Part shown: positions 1-5,797 of the stretch, piece by piece
Position numbering within the stretch: position 1 is the stretch's first letter
Layout of the letters: every line of letters begins with the position of its first letter
DNA from: Acidimicrobiales bacterium
GTDB lineage: Bacteria > Actinomycetota > Acidimicrobiia > Acidimicrobiales > Aldehydirespiratoraceae
Assembly: GCA_021604885.1 (NCBI GenBank)
Contig: BQJV01000068.1
Location: 1 to 10,729 of the forward strand
DNA length: 10,729 nt
Direction of reading: 5' to 3'
Notes under the pieces: generated by a model
Seen by the model: only the letters and a program-made list of their open reading frames with translations
The model's database searches: none
What the model was told of the DNA's origin: nothing
Made by a program: the position numbers and the translations under genes

Positions 1-1155
1 CTCGGACGGGTGGAGATCGCCCGTGGCGGGTCGGACGGGTTCGACCGGATCGACCGTGTCATCGCCGACGCAATCGAGCGCAAGGATTGGGCCCTGGTCC
101 GCGATTCGATGGAGGTCGCGGCCGACGTCGCGACCATGCTCGGCGACATGGATCGTGCCGAGGCGGTCGAGTCGCTCCAGACGAGCCTGGTCGATGAGCT
201 CGGTCCCGGTCATGTCGTCGCTCGGCCGATTCCGTTCCTGGCCTGCCTGCTGTGGATGCGCGGCGACCTGGAGGCCGCCGCGAGCCGCTACGAGCAGGTC
301 GTCGACGACTACGCGTCGGCCGGCGACCTCATGTACGCGGGTCTGTTCGCGGCCGACCTGGCGGGGATCCACTACGAGCGCGGCGACGTCGTGTCCTCAC
401 TCGCCTGGCTGGACAGAGGCGCCGACTGGTTCGAACACATCGGACACGAGCGGGCGATCGTGCGCTGCATCCGCGGCAACGAGGTGTTCATCCGTGGTGA
501 CTTCGGTGACCGCGAGGGTGCCCGACGACTCGGGCTCGCCGCGGCCGATCGGGCGCTCGCGCTCGGCGACCTGGCGACCGTGGGTGAGATCCTCGCCGCC
601 GTCGCCCCGGTGGCCGACTCGCTGGCCGAGGCGGACGCCCTGCTCGACGGGGCGGCGCGAACGGCGGCCCGGCTCGGGATCGATGCGATGAATGAGGAGA
701 TCGCCTACCTCCGGGCGAGGGCGCGGGCCCGCGCCGGTGATTTCAGGGCTGCGATCGAAGCTGTCGACGCGTATTCGACGGAGGAGCACGACGAGGAGCG
801 TCGTGTCGATCTCGCCCAGTGGCGCCTGCGCGTGGGGGAGGACCCACAGGTGATCGAGGCGGAGCTGGATGCGCTCGAGGACGCCGGCGCCGCGCCCGCC
901 TCGGCGTTTCAGATCGCCGACGCGCTGGCGGTCCTGTACCCGACCGAGTCGCGCCGATCCCGCGCCGAGCGTCTTGGCGGGGCAGTCGTCGCCGCGGGTG
1001 CGCCGCCCGCGTTGCGCGAGCGACTGCGCCCCTATGTGGGCCGGCTACCGGAGGTCCCCGCCTTCAATCCGGCCCCCGACGTCGAGGAGGTCGATGTGGC
1101 GTCCCTGCTCGAGCGCCTCACCCGTGCCCTCCCGACCACCACCCGTTCTGGGTGA
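1..1155 (+). CDS. TPR-like helical-repeat protein, 5' partial
   Basis: The reading frame is open from the first base of the window, so the beginning is probably missing. About 384 residues are visible. A GTG at position 10 could serve as a start, but nothing resembling a ribosome binding site can be seen before it. The protein is Ala/Arg/Asp/Glu-rich and almost entirely helical in character. It has paired-helix units resembling tetratricopeptide repeats, for example around residues 85-125, where the pattern GDLEAAASRYEQVV is followed by AGDLMYAGLFAADLAGIHYERGD. Such arrays often form the C-terminal half of large actinobacterial regulators (LuxR/LAL-type ATPases, SARP or adenylate-cyclase-like proteins), where they mediate protein contacts or ligand sensing. 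No ATPase, HTH or catalytic motif is visible here, so the family is not established. The final 30 residues are Pro-rich and look like an unstructured tail. The stop codon lies inside a hairpin (1142-1160). Confidence 0.7.
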   Translation, partial: LGRVEIARGGSDGFDRIDRVIADAIERKDWALVRDSMEVAADVATMLGDMDRAEAVESLQTSLVDELGPGHVVARPIPFLACLLWMRGDLEAAASRYEQVVDDYASAGDLMYAGLFAADLAGIHYERGDVVSSLAWLDRGADWFEHIGHERAIVRCIRGNEVFIRGDFGDREGARRLGLAAADRALALGDLATVGEILAAVAPVADSLAEADALLDGAARTAARLGIDAMNEEIAYLRARARARAGDFRAAIEAVDAYSTEEHDEERRVDLAQWRLRVGEDPQVIEAELDALEDAGAAPASAFQIADALAVLYPTESRRSRAERLGGAVVAAGAPPALRERLRPYVGRLPEVPAFNPAPDVEEVDVASLLERLTRALPTTTRSG

Positions 1156-1160
1156 ACGGG
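1142..1160 (+). terminator. hairpin overlapping the stop codon of the TPR-like gene
   Basis: CCCGTTC (1142-1148) pairs perfectly with GAACGGG (1154-1160) around a 5-nt loop, TGGGT. The TGA stop (1153-1155) sits at the loop/3' arm junction. No T-tract follows, so a classical intrinsic terminator is not shown. It may be a U-less terminator, an mRNA 3'-end stabiliser, or a DNA-level dyad, because the same GTTC-N5-GAAC pattern recurs at 1181-1193. Confidence 0.4.
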
Positions 1161-1193
1161 GGCGCGGATTCCGGTCCTCTGTTCGCCCAGAAC
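1145..1193. repeat. two GTTC-N5-GAAC dyads, candidate operator pair
   Basis: GTTCTGGGTGAAC (1145-1157) and GTTCGCCCAGAAC (1181-1193) are both GTTC-N5-GAAC dyads. The second is also the reverse complement of the first with a single mismatch. Their centres are 36 bp apart. Further GTTC/GAAC half-sites follow at 1256, 1268, 1272, 1279 and 1294, all upstream of the secreted-protein gene at 1316. This could be a binding region for a dimeric regulator, but no protein can be named from the sequence. Confidence 0.35.
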
Positions 1194-1229
1194 GCAGGGG
1201 AGGGGCGCGGCCCGTCACGCCGAGCGCGC

Positions 1230-1258
1230 TTGTCCCGCGCTCTCTGCGCGAATACGTT
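1230..1258 (+). promoter_or_regulatory. candidate promoter for the secreted-protein gene
   Basis: TTGTCC (1230-1235) and TACGTT (1253-1258) are separated by 17 bp. TACGTT fits the actinobacterial -10 pattern TANNNT, and TTGTCC is a moderate match to TTGACA. The predicted transcript would start near 1265 and carry a leader of about 50 nt with a strong Shine-Dalgarno sequence. A small hairpin, CGTTC (1255-1259) with GAACG (1268-1272), and a GAACGTTC palindrome (1268-1275) overlap the -10/start region and could serve in control. This is inference from pattern only. Confidence 0.35.
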
Positions 1259-1278
1259 CTCGGGAAGGAACGTTCGAG

Positions 1279-1302
1279 GAACACAATTCTGACGAACACA
1301 AT
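1279..1302 (+). repeat. direct repeat GAACACAAT x2 in the 5' leader
   Basis: GAACACAAT occurs at 1279-1287 and again at 1294-1302, with a 15-bp period, directly before the Shine-Dalgarno of the secreted-protein gene. This stretch is AT-rich compared with its surroundings. The repeat is exact, but its function is unknown. Confidence 0.5.
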
Positions 1303-1315
1303 GGCGGAGGAAAAC

Positions 1316-2152
1316 ATGGCCACGACAACACGCACCCGAGTCCGATCGCGCCTCGCGGTGGGAACCCTGATCATCTTTGCCGTGCTCGGCTCGCTCACCA
1401 CGACCGCGTCGGCCCGCTGGATCCGGGGCGCGTCCGACGTCACGACCTATGGCGACGACGTCTCGGTCTGCGCCGACGAGATCGCTCTGGGATTCGAGCT
1501 GGTCCACCAGTCCGACAGCTTCGACTCGTTCTATCCGAGCTTCGGGTTCGCCATCGGCGAGGAGTACCCCGGCACCAGTCCGCAGCTCCTGCCGATCTAC
1601 GGTACGGCCCAGGATGCGATCGATCGCACGAACGAGCTCCTGACCTTCGAGATCCCGATCCTCTACGCCGGACCGTCGGGCGGTGGCTACCAGTTCCTGG
1701 GCGAGGCCACGCTGCCGACCCCGTCCGGCTATGGCGACGGTGACGTGCTCTACGCCTACTCGTTCGACTTCAATGAGCTCGAGGCCGTCGCGATCCCGCT
1801 CACCATCGGTGACTCGGCCTACGGCTGCCCGACGGAGAACCCGCCGGAGGAGATCGCGTTCGACGTCTTCACCCTGTGGGACCTGGTCCGGGTCGACTCC
1901 AGCCAGCCTGCGATCGTGGTGTTCGCCGCCTGGGACGTCGACATCGACTCGGTGACGGTGGGCGTCGATGACGGCACCGGCGTCCCGATCGAGCATCTGT
2001 TCTCGTTCTGGGGAATCGGCGTCGCGCTCGTGGACCTCGACGCCGCCGGCCTGGCGTGCGACTCCGAGTCGCTCACACTGTCCGGCGAGCGACCTGACGG
2101 CACGGCCGTCACGGGCGACACGAACATCAATCCGTTCGGATCGAGCTGCTGA
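1316..2152 (+). CDS. secreted protein of unknown function
   Basis: The product is 278 residues. The start at 1316 is chosen because a near-perfect ribosome binding site, GGAGG at 1306-1310, lies 5 nt upstream. An in-frame ATG at 1301 has no such site and would place the Shine-Dalgarno inside the gene. Residues 1-33 form a textbook Sec signal peptide: an Arg/Thr-rich n-region, the hydrophobic core VGTLIIFAVLGSL, and an Ala-Ser-Ala cleavage site after residue 33. The mature protein is strongly acidic and rich in Asp, Gly and aromatics. It has four cysteines (Cys52, one in a YGCP context, one near LAC, and the C-terminal residue Cys278), which could make two disulfides. There is no lipobox, LPXTG motif or C-terminal membrane segment, so it is probably released or loosely attached outside the cell. 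I do not recognise the family; the predicted fold is beta-rich, judging by alternating hydrophobic stretches. It has its own candidate promoter and ends in a shared hairpin. Confidence 0.82.
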   Translation: MATTTRTRVRSRLAVGTLIIFAVLGSLTTTASARWIRGASDVTTYGDDVSVCADEIALGFELVHQSDSFDSFYPSFGFAIGEEYPGTSPQLLPIYGTAQDAIDRTNELLTFEIPILYAGPSGGGYQFLGEATLPTPSGYGDGDVLYAYSFDFNELEAVAIPLTIGDSAYGCPTENPPEEIAFDVFTLWDLVRVDSSQPAIVVFAAWDVDIDSVTVGVDDGTGVPIEHLFSFWGIGVALVDLDAAGLACDSESLTLSGERPDGTAVTGDTNINPFGSSC

Positions 2153-2155
2153 ACG

Positions 2156-2187
2156 CTCGGGTGGCCGGCGAACGGCCGGCCACCGAG
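2156..2187. terminator. strong hairpin between convergent genes, likely bidirectional terminator
   Basis: CTCGG (2156-2160) plus TGGCCGGC (2162-2169) pairs with GCCGGCCA (2175-2182) plus CCGAG (2183-2187). This gives 13 base pairs with one bulged G at 2161 and a 5-nt loop. It fills the 43-bp gap between the stop of the secreted-protein gene and the stop of sdhB, which face each other, so it can act on both transcripts. No T-tract follows on either strand, as is common in high-GC actinobacteria. Confidence 0.65.
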
Positions 2188-2195
2188 CCGACCTC

Positions 2196-2966
2196 CTACT
2201 GCGAGGCCAGCGAGCGGTTCTTGATCTTCGCCTTGACGTAGTCGCGGTTCATGAACGCGATGAAGTCGAGGCTGATCTCCTTCGGGCACGCGTCGTGGCA
2301 TTCGCCGTGGTTCGTGCACGAGCCGAAGAAGTCCTCCATGGTTTCGACCATGGCCTCCGTGCGCTTCCACCGCTCGGACTGGCCCTGGGGCAGCACGTTG
2401 AGGTGGCCGAGCTTGGCGGAGGTGAAGAGCTGGGCGGCGGAGTTCGGGCAGGCCGCCACGCAGGCGCCACAGCCGATGCATGCCGCGGCGTCCATCGCCG
2501 TGTCGGCGACCTCCTTCGGGACGAGAGTCGCGTTGGCGTCCTGGGGAGTGCCGGTCGGCACGGAGATGTAGCCGCCCGCCTCGACGATGCGATCGAACGC
2601 GCGGCGGTCGACCATCAGGTCCTTCAGCACCGGGAACGCCTGCGCCTTCCACGGCTCGATGACGATCTCGTCGCCGTCGTTGAACTTGCGCATGTGGAGC
2701 TGGCACGTCGCGGTGGCCTTCTCCGGACCGTGCGCCTGACCGTTGATCATCACGCCACAGGTGCCGCAGATGCCTTCACGACAGTCGTGGCCGAACGTGA
2801 TGGGCTCGACGTCGTCGGCGATCAGGCGCTCGTTGACCACGTCGAGCATCTCGAGGAACGACGCGTCCTCGGGAATGTCGTTGGCTTCGACGTCGAGGAA
2901 CGCACCCTGTGAGTGCGGGCCGTCCTGGCGCCAGATCTTCAGCTTGAGGTTCAGCATGTTGCTCAT
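2196..2966 (-). CDS. sdhB: succinate dehydrogenase/fumarate reductase iron-sulfur subunit
   Basis: The product is 256 residues, normal for SdhB/FrdB. It carries electrons from the flavoprotein to quinone through three clusters on the cytoplasmic face of complex II. All ligands are present. For [2Fe-2S] these are Cys62, Cys67, Cys70 (CREGICGTC) and Cys88. Cys163, Cys166 and Cys169 (CIGCGAC) with Cys227 fit the [4Fe-4S] cluster. Cys173, Cys217 and Cys223 fit the [3Fe-4S] cluster. The cluster assignments follow the E. coli SdhB pattern, and the spacing 217/223/227 matches it exactly. The N-terminal half is a plant-type ferredoxin domain and the C-terminal half a helical dicluster domain. The start at 2966 lies 13 bp after the sdhA stop and has a weak GAGAG-type ribosome binding site, so translation may be coupled. 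It is the last gene of the operon. Direction (succinate oxidation or fumarate reduction) cannot be read from sequence. Confidence 0.97.
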   Translation of the reverse strand: MSNMLNLKLKIWRQDGPHSQGAFLDVEANDIPEDASFLEMLDVVNERLIADDVEPITFGHDCREGICGTCGVMINGQAHGPEKATATCQLHMRKFNDGDEIVIEPWKAQAFPVLKDLMVDRRAFDRIVEAGGYISVPTGTPQDANATLVPKEVADTAMDAAACIGCGACVAACPNSAAQLFTSAKLGHLNVLPQGQSERWKRTEAMVETMEDFFGSCTNHGECHDACPKEISLDFIAFMNRDYVKAKIKNRSLASQ

Positions 2967-2979
2967 GTCTCTCAGCCCT

Positions 2980-4899
2980 CTACTTGTAGCTGCGCTGGGT
3001 CAGCTGGACGGTTTCGAATTCGAGGTCTTCCTTGTGGAGGGTCGGCTCGTTGTCCTCGCCCTTCCATTCCCACGCACCGACGTAGGCGAAGTTCTCGTCG
3101 TCGCGCAGCGCCTCCCCTTCGGGCGTCTGCGACTCCTCACGGAAGTGTCCGCCGCAACTCTCACGACGGTGCAACGCGTCGCGGACCTTCAGCTCGGCGA
3201 ACTCCATGAAGTCGTCGACCCGGTTGACCTTCTCGAGCATCGTGTTGATGCCCTCGCCGGAGCCGAGGACCTTGACGTTCTTGCGGAACTCGTCGCGCAG
3301 GGCCGGGATCTCCGAGAGCGCCTTCTGGAGGCCGGCCTCGTTGCGGGCCATGCCGCAGTACTCCCAGACGATCTTGCCGAGCTCACGGTGGTAGTGCTCG
3401 ACACCGTGGGTGCCCCGCTTGTCGGTCCACTGGCGGTTCTTCTCGGCGATCGTGCTGAGCGCGTTGCCGAACACGGGATCGTCGGTCGGCACCGGCGTGT
3501 CGCCGAGCTTCGGCGCCAGATAGTCGCCGATCGTGTAGGGCAGGACGAAGTAGCCGTCGGCCAGACCCTGCATGAGGGCGGACGCACCGAGCCGGTTCGC
3601 GCCATGGTCGGAGAAGTTGGCTTCGCCGAGTGCGTAGAGGCCCGGCACGGTGGTCATCAGGTTGTAGTCCACCCAGAGGCCACCCATCGTGTAGTGGGTG
3701 GCGGGGTAGATGCGCATGGGCCGCTGGTACGGATCCTCGCCGGTGATCCGTTCGTACATGTCGAACAGGTTCCCGTAGCGCTCCTTCACCGCCTCGACGC
3801 CGTCGCGCTCGATGGCGGCGGCGAAGTCGAGGTAGACGCCGTTCTTCAGCGGGCCGACGCCGCGGCCCTCGTCGACGACGGTCTTCGCGTTGCGACTCGC
3901 CACGTCCCGTGGGACGAGGTTGCCGAAGCTCGGGTACTTCTCCTCGAGGTAGTAGTAGCGCTCGTCCTCGGGGATCTCGGCCGCGGCGCGTGCGTCGTCC
4001 ATCCCGCTGGGGACCCAGATGCGTCCGTCGTTGCGCAGCGACTCGGACATCAGCGTCAGCTTCGACTGGAACTCGTCGCTTGCCGGGATGCAGGTCGGGT
4101 GGATCTGCGTGTAGCAGGGGTTCGCGAACAGGGCGCCCTTGCGATGGGCCCGCCACGCTGCGGTGACGTTGGACGCCATCGCGTTGGTGGACAGGTAGTA
4201 GACGTTGCCGTAGCCGCCCGTGGCCAGCACGACGGCGTGGCCGCTGTGGGCATGGACTTCGCCGGACAGCATGTCGCGGGTGATGATGCCGCACGCCTCA
4301 CCGTCCTTCGTGACGATGTCGAGCACGTCGGAGCGGTTGTACAGGGTGACCTTGCCGGCTGCGATCTGAGCGGCGAGGGCCTGATAAGCGCCGAGCAGCA
4401 GCTGCTGGCCGGTCTGGCCCCTGGCGTAGAACGTGCGGCTCACCTGAGCGCCGCCGAACGAACGGTTGGCGAGCAGGCCGCCGTACTCGCGGGCGAACGG
4501 CACGCCCTGCGCGGCGCACTGGTCGATGATGTTGACCGACACCTGGGCGAGGCGGTGGACGTTGGCCTCACGGGAGCGGTAGTCGCCGCCCTTGACCGTG
4601 TCGTAGAAGAGGCGATGCACCGAGTCGCCGTCGTTGCGATAGTTCTTCGCGGCGTTGATGCCGCCCTGAGCGGCGATCGAGTGGGCACGACGGGGTGAGT
4701 CGTGGAACGTGAAGACCTTCACGTTGTAGCCGAGCTCGGCGAGCGAGGCGGCGGCCGAGGCGCCGGCGAGCCCGGTGCCCACGACGATGACCTCGAACTT
4801 GCGCTTGTTGGCCGGGTTGACGAGCTTCACCGAGAACTTGTGGTTGTCCCACTTCTCGGCGATGGGGCCGTCCGGGATCTTGGCGTCGAGGGTGACCAT
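2980..4899 (-). CDS. sdhA: succinate dehydrogenase/fumarate reductase flavoprotein subunit
   Basis: The product is 639 residues, the length of the Bacillus subtilis-type SdhA subgroup. It catalyses succinate/fumarate interconversion with covalent FAD. Visible features are the Rossmann FAD motif GTGLAG at residues 41-46 after a beta-strand EVIVV, and the covalent-FAD histidine His73 in AHSIAAQGG. Substrate-site motifs are QIHPTCIP, PRDVASR, THYTMGGL and the arginine in HGANRLG. The C-terminal capping region contains SCGGHFREES. The start at 4899 overlaps the sdhC stop by one base (TGATG). A clear purine-rich site (AAGGAGGAGG) lies just upstream, so translation is probably coupled to sdhC. The frame stays open upstream through sdhC, but the ribosome binding site and the conserved N-terminus support this start. 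Apart from a slightly longer N-terminal lead of about 35 residues before the FAD strand, nothing is unusual. Confidence 0.97.
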   Translation of the reverse strand: MVTLDAKIPDGPIAEKWDNHKFSVKLVNPANKRKFEVIVVGTGLAGASAAASLAELGYNVKVFTFHDSPRRAHSIAAQGGINAAKNYRNDGDSVHRLFYDTVKGGDYRSREANVHRLAQVSVNIIDQCAAQGVPFAREYGGLLANRSFGGAQVSRTFYARGQTGQQLLLGAYQALAAQIAAGKVTLYNRSDVLDIVTKDGEACGIITRDMLSGEVHAHSGHAVVLATGGYGNVYYLSTNAMASNVTAAWRAHRKGALFANPCYTQIHPTCIPASDEFQSKLTLMSESLRNDGRIWVPSGMDDARAAAEIPEDERYYYLEEKYPSFGNLVPRDVASRNAKTVVDEGRGVGPLKNGVYLDFAAAIERDGVEAVKERYGNLFDMYERITGEDPYQRPMRIYPATHYTMGGLWVDYNLMTTVPGLYALGEANFSDHGANRLGASALMQGLADGYFVLPYTIGDYLAPKLGDTPVPTDDPVFGNALSTIAEKNRQWTDKRGTHGVEHYHRELGKIVWEYCGMARNEAGLQKALSEIPALRDEFRKNVKVLGSGEGINTMLEKVNRVDDFMEFAELKVRDALHRRESCGGHFREESQTPEGEALRDDENFAYVGAWEWKGEDNEPTLHKEDLEFETVQLTQRSYK

Positions 4900-5720
4900 C
4901 AGTCGCCTCCTCCTTCGCTGTGGTCGACATCGGCGTCGATCACGTCGTGGGTGAACCCGATCGGGTCGGCCCGGTTGTCCTCGTCGATCAGACCGAACTG
5001 CACGGCGAGCGGGAAGCTCAGGTTGCCGACGAGGATCAACCCGGCGAGACCCTGGGCGAAGCCGCGCCGCAGCGAGTTGTACTTGGGGTTGTTGATGCCG
5101 AGGCTCTGGAACATCGACCAGGCGCCGTGGAAGATGTGAACGGCGACGGCGATGTTGGCGACGATGTAGATGAGCGCGATGGGGACGGCGCTCATCGAGC
5201 TGTAGACGTTGTGATACGGGTCGCCCCGCACCCAGTCGTCGTCCACCCAGCCCCACGTGAGGTCGGCCAGGTGGAAGAGGACGTAGAGCAGGATGATCGG
5301 CCCGGTCCAGCGCATGGTGCGGCTGGCGAAGTTGGCGGCCGTGTAGGTGCGGGTGCCGACGTAGGCGCTGTCCGCCTTGTGGCTGATCCGGGTCAGCGAC
5401 CACGCGCTGTGGATGTGGGCGACGAACATCCCGAGGAGGCCGAGACGCATCACCCACAACAGAAAGGTGCGAGGGGCGAGGTGACCACCGAGGTCACGCA
5501 ACGCCTCTGCATACGCGTGCACCTGGTAGGGGCCCTCGTACAGATGGAGATTGCCGATCATGTGCACGACGACGTAGCCGAGGAGCCCGATGCCGGTGAT
5601 CGCCATCACGTACTTCTTGCCGATGGCGGTTTGGTAGATGTTCAGCGGCCACGGGAGCTGTGGGGGTCGCTTTCGGACCGGTTCCACGTCGTGACGCGAC
5701 GGTGATGTTGCCTGTGCCAT
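4899..5720 (-). CDS. sdhC: succinate dehydrogenase cytochrome b subunit (Bacillus-type, five membrane helices)
   Basis: The product is 273 residues and forms the membrane anchor of complex II, holding heme b and the quinone site. Five hydrophobic helices are visible, at about residues 37-57, 86-107, 139-157, 179-200 and 222-245. This matches the single-subunit anchor of the b558 family, so no sdhD is expected, and none is present. Candidate heme-ligand histidines are His53 (VVHMIGNLH), His102/His104 (AHIHS), His151 (LFHLAD) and His196/His199 (VHIFHG). This is the expected one-or-more-per-helix pattern for a diheme anchor. The N-terminal 25 residues are Pro/Arg-rich and cytoplasmic. The ATG at 5720 is chosen because it gives the usual N-terminal length. 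Its ribosome binding site is weak, and an in-frame GTG 21 nt upstream remains possible. It is the first gene of sdhCAB; a 14-bp palindrome lies 20 bp before the start. Confidence 0.95.
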   Translation of the reverse strand: MAQATSPSRHDVEPVRKRPPQLPWPLNIYQTAIGKKYVMAITGIGLLGYVVVHMIGNLHLYEGPYQVHAYAEALRDLGGHLAPRTFLLWVMRLGLLGMFVAHIHSAWSLTRISHKADSAYVGTRTYTAANFASRTMRWTGPIILLYVLFHLADLTWGWVDDDWVRGDPYHNVYSSMSAVPIALIYIVANIAVAVHIFHGAWSMFQSLGINNPKYNSLRRGFAQGLAGLILVGNLSFPLAVQFGLIDEDNRADPIGFTHDVIDADVDHSEGGGD

Positions 5721-5740
5721 TCCGATGCACTTTCTGCTCA

Positions 5741-5754
5741 CGCGAGTACTCGCG
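5741..5754. promoter_or_regulatory. 14-bp perfect palindrome upstream of sdhC, candidate operator
   Basis: CGCGAGTACTCGCG reads the same on both strands and lies 20 bp before the sdhC start codon. On the minus strand a TACCGT (5756-5761), which fits TANNNT, precedes it, so the palindrome would cover or follow the transcription start. That is a typical repressor position. No convincing -35 element was found 16-18 bp upstream. A regulator cannot be named. Confidence 0.4.
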
Positions 5755-5776
5755 CACGGTACTTGCCCGGCGCAGT

Positions 5777-5796
5777 CGCGGCCCACTTCGGCCGCG
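5777..5796 (-). terminator. hairpin just after the GH2-like gene
   Basis: CGCGGCC (5777-5783) and GGCCGCG (5790-5796) form a perfect 7-bp all-GC stem with a 6-nt loop. It begins 1 nt after the stop codon (5798-5800) of the GH2-like gene on the minus strand. There is no T-tract. It probably separates that gene from sdhCAB, which lies downstream on the same strand. Confidence 0.4.
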
Positions 5797-5797
5797 G

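Noticed and set aside
397..789. Minus-strand open frame within the TPR-like gene.
   Set aside because: It is a shadow of the plus-strand gene, with no ribosome binding site or recognisable domain.
1268..1275. GAACGTTC considered as an SOS (LexA) box.
   Set aside because: Actinobacterial LexA sites need GAAC-N4-GTTC; here the spacing is zero, and the other dyads have the opposite orientation (GTTC-N5-GAAC).
1301..1303. Alternative ATG start for the secreted protein, 15 nt upstream.
   Set aside because: The strong Shine-Dalgarno GGAGG lies between the two ATGs and serves the one at 1316.
2743..4698. A 651-codon open frame on the plus strand opposite sdhA and the start of sdhB.
   Set aside because: It is antisense to well-supported sdh genes, has shadow composition (Val/Ala/Arg/Asp/Leu-rich, no domains) and no ribosome binding site. 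Long antisense frames are expected in high-GC coding DNA.
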